Shown: positions 1 to 6,793 of the stretch, one piece after another
Numbering within the stretch: position 1 is the first letter of the stretch
Layout: each line of letters opens with the position of its first letter
Translations under genes and position numbers: made by a program
Source of the DNA: JAICYJ01 sp038212095
GTDB lineage: Bacteria; Actinomycetota; Thermoleophilia; Gaiellales; JAICJC01
NCBI GenBank assembly: GCA_038212095.1
Contig: JBBQUW010000046.1
Location: 1 to 18,635, forward strand
DNA: 18,635 bases
Direction of reading: 5' to 3'
Notes under the pieces: model-generated
Seen by the model: the letters and a program-made list of their open reading frames with translations, nothing else
What the model was told of the DNA's origin: nothing
Databases searched by the model: none

Positions 1-135
1 CGCCGAACGCACCCACAGCCTGCCCGGCTGGCTCGACTACTACAATCACCACCGACCACACGGCAGCCTCGCCCACCAGCCACCCGGACACCGGCTCACA
101 ACACTACAGGCCGAACAACGTGCCTAGGCACTACA
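1..135 (+). mobile_element. Right end of an IS481-like insertion sequence
   Basis: Just after the transposase stop comes GGCACTACA (127-135). Its reverse complement, TGTAGTGCC, has the TG...CA terminus usual for IS481-family ends. The next six bases, TCTAGC (136-141), fit NCTAGN, the target reported for IS481, which is duplicated as 6 bp on insertion. I place the element boundary at 135/136 on this basis. The left end is outside the window, so the inverted repeat and the second target copy cannot be checked here. Confidence 0.55.
2..127 (+). CDS. IS481-type transposase, C-terminal fragment (cut by window edge)
   Basis: The last 41 residues of a DDE-type transposase enter from the left edge and stop at TAG 125-127. 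The visible part contains LPGWLDYYNHHRPHGSL followed by QPPGHRL. This is the typical end of the rve/integrase-core domain of IS481-like (and close IS3-like) transposases, where the W-x-x-YN-x-x-RPH-x-xL block follows the last catalytic acid. The DDE residues lie outside the window, so activity cannot be judged. The 3' end overlaps the reverse-strand frame of the next gene, as expected where an element has landed in or beside another gene. Confidence 0.85.
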   Translation, partial: AERTHSLPGWLDYYNHHRPHGSLAHQPPGHRLTTLQAEQRA

Positions 136-401
136 TCTAGCCGCTGTCGCCCACGAGCCAGCGGCGCGGCTGTCGCCAGGGCGATGGCAGCGAATACAGC
201 GCTGAGTGCCCACAGCCCTTCGGCCCAAAGCGGGTGCAGGTGGTGCGGGGCCACGTTGTCGGCGTAGAGGGCGCACAGCATCCCTGGTGGGCAGCCGAGT
301 TGGGGCGACATCATCCGCCACACCAGCACGCCGCCGACGAACAGGACGGCGGCGATCACGGCCGTGCAAGTGGGGATGATCCAGCGGTGCCGAAGCGTCA
401 T
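96..401 (-). CDS. Small two-helix membrane protein, tail probably replaced by IS sequence
   Basis: A 101-residue reading frame from ATG 401. Two hydrophobic segments (about residues 8-29 and 69-88) flank a roughly 40-residue loop with two cysteines (CPPGMLC) and a histidine pair near APHHLHP. No family is recognised. An in-frame GTG at 428 would add nine residues; neither start has a good ribosome binding site. From about residue 89 the frame runs through the putative IS end at 135/136, so the final dozen residues (VVPRHVVRPVVL) are insertion-derived and the native C-terminus is lost. Both helices are intact, so it could still be made. A weak sigma-28-like site lies about 95 bases upstream. 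Confidence 0.55.
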   Translation of the reverse strand: MTLRHRWIIPTCTAVIAAVLFVGGVLVWRMMSPQLGCPPGMLCALYADNVAPHHLHPLWAEGLWALSAVFAAIALATAAPLARGRQRLDVVPRHVVRPVVL

Positions 402-495
402 GCCGACGAGCGTAACAGCCCTGGCCACCCCGCTGCTACCACAGCGCTACCACAGGCCCAGACCACGCCCAGGTCGGCCGCCCACCGGCACGCCA

Positions 496-523
496 TAATC
501 GGCATAGCCAAGCCGTTCCTAGC
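496..523 (-). promoter_or_regulatory. Weak sigma-28-like promoter candidate
   Basis: On the minus strand, GCTAG (523-519), 15 bases, then GCCGATTA (503-496). The spacing and the GCCGAT core match the better sites at 3483-3534 and 17319-17346, but only TAG of the -35 block agrees. It lies between the 3' end of tRNA-Pro and the small membrane protein gene and points toward the latter. Confidence 0.25.
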
Positions 524-525
524 CA

Positions 526-599
526 TCGGGACGGCTGGATTCGAACCAGCGACCCCCTGCTCCCAAAGCAGGTGCGCTACCAGGCTGCGCCACGTCCCG
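526..599 (-). tRNA. tRNA-Pro (anticodon TGG)
   Basis: The reverse complement folds as a full cloverleaf. The acceptor stem is CGGGACG/CGTCCCG with discriminator A, and the anticodon stem CCTGC/GCAGG encloses the loop TTTGGGA, giving anticodon TGG. The T-loop is TTCGAAT on the stem CTGG(T)/CCAG. CCA is not encoded in the gene. It decodes CCN, mainly CCA/CCG, proline codons. It lies inside what would otherwise be an upstream extension of the histidine kinase frame, which rules that extension out. Confidence 0.95.
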
Positions 600-650
600 T
601 CGCCACTAGCCTACCCGACCCAGCGACCACCCTCTGACGCTCTCGTTCGG

Positions 651-679
651 TTGGGTGATGCTTGTGGCAGTGGTAACGT
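651..679 (+). promoter_or_regulatory. Sigma-70-type promoter of the histidine kinase gene
   Basis: TTGGGT (651-656), a 17-base spacer, then TAACGT (674-679). Transcription would start near 686, only a few bases before ATG 690, giving a leaderless or nearly leaderless mRNA. It supports the chosen start of the kinase. Confidence 0.5.
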
Positions 680-689
680 TCGCTTTCAT

Positions 690-1820
690 ATGCGAGTACG
701 AGGAGACTCGAGCATCTGGCGTCGCGCCCATCGCGGGCGTCGGATTCCACAGGACAGAGCGCTGCTCGAGAAGGTGATGGATGGGGCGCCGATCGGCATC
801 ATGGTGCTCGGCCTTGACCTTCGCGTGTTGCGACTCAACGATCGGGCGTCACAGATGTTCGACCTGGACGAGAAGCGTGCTCATGGCGAGCAGTTTCAAG
901 ACGTGTCGCCACACGTGTTCGGCAAGATCGGGGATCTCCTCGTGGATCTCTCAAACGGGGGGCCACCTCGCCTCGCCAAGGAGATCTCCACGCCGACCAC
1001 CGACTCCGATGATGAGCGGCAGTTCCTCGGCTACTACTACCCGCTGATGTCGGAGAATGGCACAAGGATCGGCATCGGTTGCATGTTCACCGAGATCACC
1101 AGACAGCGCCAAGCCGAAGGCGCGTTGGAACTCAGCCGGACAGAACAACGCATCGTCATGGGCGACGTGCTGCGGGCGGAAGGGGCCGAGCGTTCGCGCC
1201 TCGCATTCGAACTGCATGACGACACGATCCAGGTGCTGTGGGCGTTGCACCTTCAGTTGGACGCCATGATCCCGGCGGCCGCGGACGTCGATCCTGTACT
1301 GGCGACGCGCGTGACGGAGGCACGAGACATGCTCGCCGCGGTCACCGAACGCACACGGAATCTGATGTTCGAGCTTCACCCAACTGTGCTTAAGGAGAAG
1401 GGGCTCGACGCGGCGATAACGATTCTGGCCGATCAAACCGGCTCGATCATGGGCGCGGAGTGGTCGACGTCGGGTCTCGGCGTCCGCTACGGGCCAGCGC
1501 TCGAGGATCTCGCGTTTCGCATCGTCCGCGAGGCGCTCGCCAACGTGCGCAAGCACTCCCGGGCAAGCGCCTTTCACGTTCGCATGTCCGAGGCCGCCGG
1601 CTGCGTCCGTGGCGTTGTCGAGGACAACGGTCGCGGCTTTGACCGGAACGCCGTGGCTGCCGACCCGGCTCACCTCGGAGTGCCTGGGATGGCCGAGCGA
1701 GCACGGTTGTGCGGGGGCGAAATCACGATCACGTCTCGACCAGGTAGTGGCGTCCTGGTCGACTTCTCGCTGCCGATGGACCTGGCCGCAGCCGGCTGGC
1801 ATCGTCGCGCTTCGAGCTGA
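690..1820 (+). CDS. PAS-domain sensor histidine kinase (NarL/DegS class), orphan
   Basis: A 376-residue soluble kinase without membrane segments, so probably a cytoplasmic sensor. Residues about 24-137 form a PAS fold (PIGIMVLG, then LNDRASQMFDL, ending in a FTEITRQRQAE linker). The HisKA_3 dimerisation helix carries the phospho-acceptor His176 in FELHDDTIQVL. The HATPase_c domain has an N-box (EALANVRKHS, 281-290), a G1 box (EDNGRGFD, 311-318) and a GVPGMAERARLCGG lid/G2 region. It should autophosphorylate and pass phosphate to a NarL/LuxR-type regulator, but none is encoded nearby. Start: ATG 690 keeps the whole PAS domain and sits just after a TTGGGT-N17-TAACGT promoter. The frame is open further upstream but crosses tRNA-Pro. 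ATG 778, with GAGAAGG before it, would cut the first PAS strand. Confidence 0.9.
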   Translation: MRVRGDSSIWRRAHRGRRIPQDRALLEKVMDGAPIGIMVLGLDLRVLRLNDRASQMFDLDEKRAHGEQFQDVSPHVFGKIGDLLVDLSNGGPPRLAKEISTPTTDSDDERQFLGYYYPLMSENGTRIGIGCMFTEITRQRQAEGALELSRTEQRIVMGDVLRAEGAERSRLAFELHDDTIQVLWALHLQLDAMIPAAADVDPVLATRVTEARDMLAAVTERTRNLMFELHPTVLKEKGLDAAITILADQTGSIMGAEWSTSGLGVRYGPALEDLAFRIVREALANVRKHSRASAFHVRMSEAAGCVRGVVEDNGRGFDRNAVAADPAHLGVPGMAERARLCGGEITITSRPGSGVLVDFSLPMDLAAAGWHRRASS

Positions 1821-1840
1821 GACCGGTCCTGGTTACGCTG

Positions 1841-2671
1841 TCATAGCCGCACGGTGCCGGCGATGCACGTCACCGTCCCACCGGCCACCCAGATCGTGCC
1901 ATCGTCGCCCTGCGAGATATGCACCCGGCCGCGGCGTCCGATCGCGGTTCCCTGGCTGGCGACGTACGGCGCGGTGGTGCGACCGGTGCGAATCAGCCAC
2001 TCGGCCAGCGAGGCGTTGAGGCTGCCTGTGACCGGATCCTCCACCATCCCGCCGTCCTTGGGAAAGAAGGCCCGAACCTCGAAGGCCGCCTCGCCGCCGG
2101 CCGGGTGTGGCCCGACAATGCCCACGTCGAGGTCGGTGTAGCGGGGCACGATCGCCAGCACGGCGGCCGCATCGGCCAGCAGCACAGCCACCCAGCCCGG
2201 TCCGTTGTCCACCCACTGCGCGTCGACGACGGCGTCGCGGGCGATACCGAGCGTCGCCGCCAGCTGCTGCACCAGCGGCTCCTCGACCGGCCCGGAGCGG
2301 ATCAGCGCCGGCGCCGCGAAGCCGAGACCGTGCTGGGTGCGACGGATCCGCACCAGCCCGGCCGCGCACTGCTGCACGATCTCATCGCCCGCCATCGGGC
2401 GGCCACCGCACTCCAGCCACGCATGACAGCTGGCGAGCGTGGGGTGGCCCGCGAACGGCAGCTCGGCTACGGGCGTGAAGATCCGTACCTGATAATCGGC
2501 GCTGGGATCGTCAGGCGCGAGCAGGAACGTGGTCTCGCTGAGGTTCGTCCAGTTCGCGAATCGCCGCATCTCGGCGGTGCTCAGGCCGCTGCCGTCCAGC
2601 ACCACGGCGCAGGGGTTGCCCTGGTAGGCGATGGTCGTGAAGGCGTCGACCTGCAGGAAGCGGCGCGACAT
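1841..2671 (-). CDS. PhzF family isomerase/epimerase
   Basis: A 276-residue protein of full family length (PhzF is about 280). It opens with the family signature FLQVDAFT...GNPCAVV and has the catalytic glutamate Glu46 in NLSETTF. It also has the conserved ELPFAGHPTLA block and, near the C-terminus, EDPVTGSLNASLAEWL. Members have two mirror-related diaminopimelate-epimerase-like domains and catalyse proton-shuffling isomerisations. PhzF itself acts in phenazine synthesis, but no phenazine genes are present, so the substrate is unknown. The gene follows the YkuD gene on the same strand with 36 bases between, so co-transcription is likely. It converges on the histidine kinase gene with a 20-base gap. 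Confidence 0.92.
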   Translation of the reverse strand: MSRRFLQVDAFTTIAYQGNPCAVVLDGSGLSTAEMRRFANWTNLSETTFLLAPDDPSADYQVRIFTPVAELPFAGHPTLASCHAWLECGGRPMAGDEIVQQCAAGLVRIRRTQHGLGFAAPALIRSGPVEEPLVQQLAATLGIARDAVVDAQWVDNGPGWVAVLLADAAAVLAIVPRYTDLDVGIVGPHPAGGEAAFEVRAFFPKDGGMVEDPVTGSLNASLAEWLIRTGRTTAPYVASQGTAIGRRGRVHISQGDDGTIWVAGGTVTCIAGTVRL

Positions 2672-2707
2672 GGGCGCAAGTCTGGCACACCTGCGGACGG
2701 CTTCGCC

Positions 2708-3475
2708 CTACGGCTGGATGACGACTGGCGTACCCAGGCGCAGATACCGCTTCAGGGTGCCGAGCGCCGCTGCCGAGACGCGCAGGCAGCCGGCGGACGC
2801 CGCGGTGCCGATCGACGACGGCTCGTTGGTGCCGTGGATGGCAAGCTGATCTCCGCCGCTCCAGCCCAAAGGCAGGTTGGGCTGATGGCCGGACAGGCCG
2901 AATGCATACCAGCCAAACGGGCCGTACGGATCTCCGGTTGCCACCAGGTCGGTGACGCTGAAGCGGCCGGTGGGAGTGGGGGTGGAGGAGGTGCCGATCG
3001 CCGATGTGAACACCACCAGCGGACCGCCGCCCTTCATCAACGTCACGGTGCGGCGCGAGAGGTCGGCCCGCACCCAGATCGCGGTGTGCAGCGTGCGGCG
3101 CCCGGCTGTGCGGATCCAGCCGGTGAGGCCGTTTGGATGCCAGGGCAGGACGATCCGCGCCCAGCGGTGGTTGGCCGTCGTCGATAGCGCCCACGACCAG
3201 CTGTGCGCCCCCAGCGGCGTGGTCGAGGCCATCGTGCCGATCGCAGGGCCGCCCGGCCAGCGTCGCACCGACGCTCCCGCCGAGTCGACGATCGTGAAGC
3301 TAGTGGCGTGGTGGCGGCGCACCGCGGCCTGCGCGACCGCCAACCGCGGCAGCACCCGCTCGGCAGCGGCCAGCGGCTGGCCGCTGGCCACGCGGCCACT
3401 GGCGGTCTGGCCGGTGGAGCCGATCAGGCCCAGAACCACGGCAGCGGGGATGGCGATCAGAAGAAGGCGACGCAC
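2708..3475 (-). CDS. Secreted L,D-transpeptidase (YkuD domain)
   Basis: A 255-residue exported protein. Residues 1-20 (MRRLLLIAIPAAVVLG) form a signal peptide or anchor, followed by a linker and a small SH3-like region (about 58-125, with WARIVLPWHPNGLTGWI). The YkuD catalytic domain covers about 132-254. The active-site motif is intact: His214 in IHGTN and Cys230 in SAGCLRVS. Such enzymes make 3-3 peptidoglycan cross-links or attach proteins to peptidoglycan by a cysteine thioester. The start is GTG 3475, seven bases downstream of a sigma-28-like -10 box (GCCGATCC), implying a leaderless mRNA. It is divergent from the 50-residue membrane peptide gene with overlapping promoter elements, and the PhzF gene lies downstream. 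Confidence 0.93.
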   Translation of the reverse strand: MRRLLLIAIPAAVVLGLIGSTGQTASGRVASGQPLAAAERVLPRLAVAQAAVRRHHATSFTIVDSAGASVRRWPGGPAIGTMASTTPLGAHSWSWALSTTANHRWARIVLPWHPNGLTGWIRTAGRRTLHTAIWVRADLSRRTVTLMKGGGPLVVFTSAIGTSSTPTPTGRFSVTDLVATGDPYGPFGWYAFGLSGHQPNLPLGWSGGDQLAIHGTNEPSSIGTAASAGCLRVSAAALGTLKRYLRLGTPVVIQP

Positions 3476-3482
3476 CTACCTG

Positions 3483-3510
3483 GGATCGGCAGGTGGCATC
3501 CGGCTCTTTA
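3483..3510 (-). promoter_or_regulatory. Sigma-28-like promoter of the L,D-transpeptidase gene
   Basis: On the minus strand, TAAAG (3510-3506), 15 bases, then GCCGATCC (3490-3483), then seven bases to the GTG start at 3475. FliA/SigD-type promoters read TAAA-N15-GCCGATAA, so the -35 is exact and the -10 has 6 of 8 bases, with a spacer one base longer. The -35 bases are the complement of those used by the plus-strand promoter. Confidence 0.55.
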
Positions 3511-3534
3511 GGCGCCACCGCCCCGGGCCGATAA
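3507..3534 (+). promoter_or_regulatory. Sigma-28-like promoter of the 50-residue membrane peptide gene
   Basis: TTTAG (3507-3511), 15 bases, then GCCGATAA (3527-3534), an exact FliA/WhiG-type -10 octamer. Transcription would begin near 3541, leaving about 25 bases of leader with a GAGGAG ribosome site. The TTTA/TAAA tetramer sits midway between this -10 and the minus-strand -10, so it can serve both directions. GGTGGC (3492-3497) and GCCACC (3514-3519) add a 6-bp inverted repeat around the same centre. AACAG-CA-CTGTT (3533-3544) overlaps the expected start site. Confidence 0.6.
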
Positions 3535-3565
3535 CAGCACTGTTCGCAAACCCGAGGAGCTCCAC

Positions 3566-3718
3566 GTGAAGCGACACCGTTCAGGCATCACCGGATTGGC
3601 CATGATCGCGGCCGCCGTCGTGGTGCCCGTCGCCCTCTCCGCGTATCGCCGCGGGCGGATGGGTGACTACACACGTAGCCCACAGTTCCGCGCGCTGGTC
3701 GGCGACTTCCTGCTCTGA
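3566..3718 (+). CDS. 50-residue single-helix membrane peptide
   Basis: GTG 3566 to TGA 3718. Support comes from a strong ribosome site, GAGGAG (3554-3559), six bases before the GTG, and from the sigma-28-like promoter upstream. The peptide starts with a basic stretch (MKRHRSG), has one hydrophobic helix (about residues 8-26, ITGLAMIAAAVVVPVALSAY), then RRGR, and a polar tail (SPQFRALVGDFLL). The topology suggests a small inner-membrane protein. No homologue is recognised and no function is claimed. The divergent promoter shared with an L,D-transpeptidase suggests a cell-wall role. The methyltransferase gene converges on it 15 bases downstream. Confidence 0.6.
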   Translation: MKRHRSGITGLAMIAAAVVVPVALSAYRRGRMGDYTRSPQFRALVGDFLL

Positions 3719-3733
3719 TCACATGGGCGGCCG

Positions 3734-4876
3734 CTACCCGCTGCGCGCGGAGGGCTGAGCAGGATGCACTGCTCTTGGCCGGAGCCACAGGACATCCTCG
3801 AAGTATTCACCGGCTCGACGCCCGGTTCGCCGGTTGACGTGGCGCGCGGCACGGCTCTCGAGCGTGAAGCCCGCTCGCTGCGCGATCTCGTCGTACAGCC
3901 CACGGCGGTCGTTGACGACCAAAGCAACCGAGGCGCCCGCCCGCAGATACCGGCGGCTGTGTGCGAGTACCTCGACGATCCCTTCGCAGTACTCGGCGAT
4001 CGCGCGCCGAGCGGTGCCGCGCGCCGCGGCGCCTAGCTCCAGCTCGCGGCGGTCGTCGAGGGCGAGCAGCTCATAGGCGTACCGATGCTGCTCGTGGTAG
4101 TCGATCAGCCCGGGATAGGGGGGTGAGGTGACGATGCCATCGATCCCATCAGGCAGCTCAGCGGAGCGCGCGTCCGCGTGCAGCACGGTGGCCGTCACGT
4201 CGCCGCGCAGCCCGGCGTACTCGCGCAGCCTATGCTCGGTATCAGCCGCGTAGCGACGCAGGAACCGCGCCGCCTCCTGTACCGGCCGGCACTCGCGGCG
4301 GTGCTTGTGGCACCAGTACGGAGCTGTGACCGGCCGCCGCGTCTCGTCGAGCGCGTGGTGCGGGACGCGACGCGCCGACCGAGCCGCCCGCGACAGCACG
4401 ACTGACAGCGCCGCCCGCTGGGGTGAGCGGTCGAGGGCGGCGCGAAAGCCAAGCAGCTCGGCCAGTGCACCGGGCGCAATCCAGCGCTCCAGCCAGGCCC
4501 CCGCCGGCTGCGCGACTGGCGGCTGGGACAGCGCGCGCCGGAGCTCGGACGAGAGCGCGGCCAGGTCGGGTGGGCTGGTCTTGACGCCGGCGAGCAGGCA
4601 GTTGAAGGCTGAGACGTCGCAGCCGATCGCGTCCATTCCCAGCACCGTTGCCTCGACCAGGGTGGTGCCGGAACCGGCAAACGGGTCATAGATCAGGGCT
4701 CCGGCAGAGAACCGCCGCCGCAGCAGCGCCTCGGCGAGCTGGGGCGGGAACTTCCCCAGATAGGGGTGCAGCCGGTGGACGTGTTTGGTTCGTTCGCGCT
4801 CCGGCAGCTCGCTCTCCGACCATGACAGCTCGCTGTCGATGCGGGCGTACAACGCCTGCTGGGTGCGTTCGGCCAT
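3734..4876 (-). CDS. Solitary DNA methyltransferase (N6-adenine or N4-cytosine type)
   Basis: A 380-residue SAM-dependent amino-methyltransferase. The N-terminus carries KHVHRLHPYLGKFPPQLAE (31-49), typical of this subfamily. Motif I is DPFAGSGT (64-71) for SAM binding, and motif IV is TSPPYP (250-255), the catalytic SPPY. About 180 residues lie between them, including a Cys/His-rich stretch (YWCHKHRREC, 187-196) that may bind metal or form part of target recognition. Order I to IV is opposite to beta-class enzymes. SPPY favours N4-cytosine or N6-adenine transfer; the choice cannot be made from sequence. No restriction gene is adjacent, so it may act in epigenetic marking. The start ATG 4876 lies six bases after TAGCCT, fitting a leaderless mRNA. 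Confidence 0.85.
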   Translation of the reverse strand: MAERTQQALYARIDSELSWSESELPERERTKHVHRLHPYLGKFPPQLAEALLRRRFSAGALIYDPFAGSGTTLVEATVLGMDAIGCDVSAFNCLLAGVKTSPPDLAALSSELRRALSQPPVAQPAGAWLERWIAPGALAELLGFRAALDRSPQRAALSVVLSRAARSARRVPHHALDETRRPVTAPYWCHKHRRECRPVQEAARFLRRYAADTEHRLREYAGLRGDVTATVLHADARSAELPDGIDGIVTSPPYPGLIDYHEQHRYAYELLALDDRRELELGAAARGTARRAIAEYCEGIVEVLAHSRRYLRAGASVALVVNDRRGLYDEIAQRAGFTLESRAARHVNRRTGRRAGEYFEDVLWLRPRAVHPAQPSARSG

Positions 4877-4882
4877 CGCCCG

Positions 4883-4888
4883 AGGCTA
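4883..4888 (-). promoter_or_regulatory. -10 box TAGCCT of the methyltransferase gene
   Basis: TAGCCT on the minus strand, six bases (CGGGCG) before ATG 4876. No convincing -35; CCGACG lies 18 bases upstream. The spacing puts the transcript start at or next to the ATG. Confidence 0.45.
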
Positions 4889-4927
4889 GACGCAGGACCG
4901 GACGTACGTCGGCGTTGCCCGATTGGG

Positions 4928-6712
4928 CTACGCCGCCTGGCGCCGCTCGCCGGCCACGCAGTGCCGCAGCGCCTCGACGCAGCGGGCGTCGAACTGGCTG
5001 CCTGCGCAGCGCTCCAGCTCGGCCAGTGCCACTTCCTGCGAGCGGTGCGCGCGGTAGGGGCGGTCGGCGGTGATTGCCTCGAAAGCGTCCGCAACCAGGA
5101 TGATGCGAGACTCGAGTGGGATCGCCTCGCCCGCCAGCCCGTCCGGGTAGCCGCTGCCGTCGATCCGTTCGTGGTGGTGGAGGATCCACTCTGCCTCCTC
5201 GCTGCGCTCTGCGGCCGAGACGATCGCGTGGCCAAGCCGGGTGTGCGTCTTCATCACCTCGTACTCGGCATCCGTCAGCGGGGCGGGCTTCTGCAGGATC
5301 GAGTCGATGATGCCGATCTTTCCGACGTCGTGGAGCAGGCCGGCCAGGCGCAGCTTGGCGACTCGCTCGGGCGCCAGCGCCAACTGCTGCCCGATCATCG
5401 CGCACAGTTCGGAGACGGTCTCGCAGTGGCTGTGGGTGTAGGCATCCTTGGCATCTACCGCTCGAGCCAGGGCCGTCGCCAGAGCATCCGTGTGGCGCCG
5501 CTCCGCGATCGCATCGGGCAGCTCCAGGATCGGCTCCAGCGTCTCGTTGTACAGCACGCATCGGCGGTGGCTGCGCTTGGCCTGGATCAGCGCCAGGTCG
5601 GCTCGGCGAATCAACGTGTCACGGTCGAGGTCAGGCGACGCCTCGGCCGCGCCCGCGCTGGCAGCGACGGGGCGATCGCCGGACGCGGTCGCCATCGTCG
5701 ACTGCAGGTGCTGAACCAGGTACAGCGTGTCCACCGACCGCAGATCGCGCGCGAGCAACGCGAACTCGTCGCCACCGATGCGATACGCGCTGATCTGCGG
5801 ACCGGCCTGCGCCAGCACTGAGGCCAGGATCCTGATGCACTCATCGCCCGCCTGATGGCCGTGGCGATCGTTGATCTGCTTCAACCCGTCGAGGTCGAGC
5901 AGTGCCAGGCTGAGCGGCCGCTCCGCCGCCATCGACTCTGCCAGAGCGAGCGCAACGTCCTCCTCAAACGCGCGGTGGTTCCCAAGTCCGGTCAGGTTGT
6001 CGACCAGGGCGGCACGCTTCAGCCGCTCGACCTCCTTGCCCCGCACCCGCTCCAGCCGCGCCCGGTAGCGCATCGTGGCGGCCGCCGACAACAGCAACAG
6101 GACACCCATGGCGATCGTGATCGCGACGACGGCCAGCACCATCCGCTCGCTGGACTGGGCTTTTTGCAAGCTGGCCAGCGCCAGCCTGCGGTAGTCGGCA
6201 GCGGCCCGGTCGAGCTGCACGGTCATGGCGTCGAAGCGCGGCTGCAGCTGGTGGTCGTCGATCGCGACAACGCCCGCGTAGTCGCTGACAGCGGCCCGCG
6301 CGCGCAGCCTGGCGAACCACTCGGTCGCGGCCGCGTTCGAGGCGATCACTCGCTCGACCAGCGCCGGGTCGGCCGACCGGTTGGCACGCACCACCTGGAG
6401 AGCCGACGCCAGCGATGCTTTGGCGCTGGTGAACGCCTGCAGCTGGACGTGGTCTGGCTCGAGCCGATAGCCGCGGGCGGCGAGGTCTTCCTGCGCGACG
6501 GCGTGGCGGGCCTGTTGATACGCGTCGCTGATCATTGTCAGGGTACGCACGCGCGTGATCGCGCCCTGGTTCGAGCGGCCCGCCCAGACGGCGAAACCCG
6601 CCAGCGCCGCGATCACGACGGCTCCGGCCAGCAGCGCCGACCGGCGATACATGAGCGAGAACGGTTGAGGCGTGTGGCGAGGCATGGAGGAGTGATCGCG
6701 GCCGGGGGCCAC
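4928..6712 (-). CDS. Membrane GGDEF-HD-GYP cyclic-di-GMP turnover protein
   Basis: 594 residues from GTG 6712. Transmembrane helices at about 25-44 and 192-211 enclose a 147-residue helical extracytoplasmic sensor resembling four-helix-bundle/CHASE3-type domains. The GGDEF domain spans about 234-388 with an intact GGDEF at 313-317 and the DLDGLKQINDRHGH metal/substrate region. The place of the RxxD inhibitory site reads GPQI, so product inhibition there is unlikely. The HD-GYP domain (about 405-570) is intact: HD 461-462 in LLHDVGKIGI, HHHER, and GYP 521-523. It therefore has candidate synthase and phosphodiesterase halves. Starts: GTG 6712 has GATGAG five bases upstream; ATG 6685 and ATG 6652 are alternatives. 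No neighbour clearly shares an operon. Confidence 0.92.
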   Translation of the reverse strand: MAPGRDHSSMPRHTPQPFSLMYRRSALLAGAVVIAALAGFAVWAGRSNQGAITRVRTLTMISDAYQQARHAVAQEDLAARGYRLEPDHVQLQAFTSAKASLASALQVVRANRSADPALVERVIASNAAATEWFARLRARAAVSDYAGVVAIDDHQLQPRFDAMTVQLDRAAADYRRLALASLQKAQSSERMVLAVVAITIAMGVLLLLSAAATMRYRARLERVRGKEVERLKRAALVDNLTGLGNHRAFEEDVALALAESMAAERPLSLALLDLDGLKQINDRHGHQAGDECIRILASVLAQAGPQISAYRIGGDEFALLARDLRSVDTLYLVQHLQSTMATASGDRPVAASAGAAEASPDLDRDTLIRRADLALIQAKRSHRRCVLYNETLEPILELPDAIAERRHTDALATALARAVDAKDAYTHSHCETVSELCAMIGQQLALAPERVAKLRLAGLLHDVGKIGIIDSILQKPAPLTDAEYEVMKTHTRLGHAIVSAAERSEEAEWILHHHERIDGSGYPDGLAGEAIPLESRIILVADAFEAITADRPYRAHRSQEVALAELERCAGSQFDARCVEALRHCVAGERRQAA

Positions 6713-6793
6713 GCACGCTCATCATCGTCACAGCTGTGGTGACCCGGGGATCCCCCGTTATGGGGAAGAGCAAACAGCGCTTGGCGGCTATCC

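Noticed and set aside
234..689. N-terminal extension of the histidine kinase frame
   Set aside because: The open frame crosses tRNA-Pro and has no protein-like features; the promoter and PAS domain place the start at 690.
951..1802. 283-residue antisense frame in the histidine kinase gene
   Set aside because: Shadow of high-GC codon use opposite a well-supported kinase; no start signal and no recognisable domain.
1919..3187. 422-residue plus-strand frame over the PhzF and YkuD genes
   Set aside because: Antisense to two clear families; composition dominated by Arg, Gly and His as in GC-rich shadow frames.
3476..3545. Cobalamin-riboswitch-like B12-box resemblance (AGCCGGATGCCACCTGCC on the minus strand)
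   Set aside because: It has a 3-base insertion and none of the other conserved cobalamin riboswitch elements; the region is better explained by divergent promoters, and the transcript is predicted to be leaderless.
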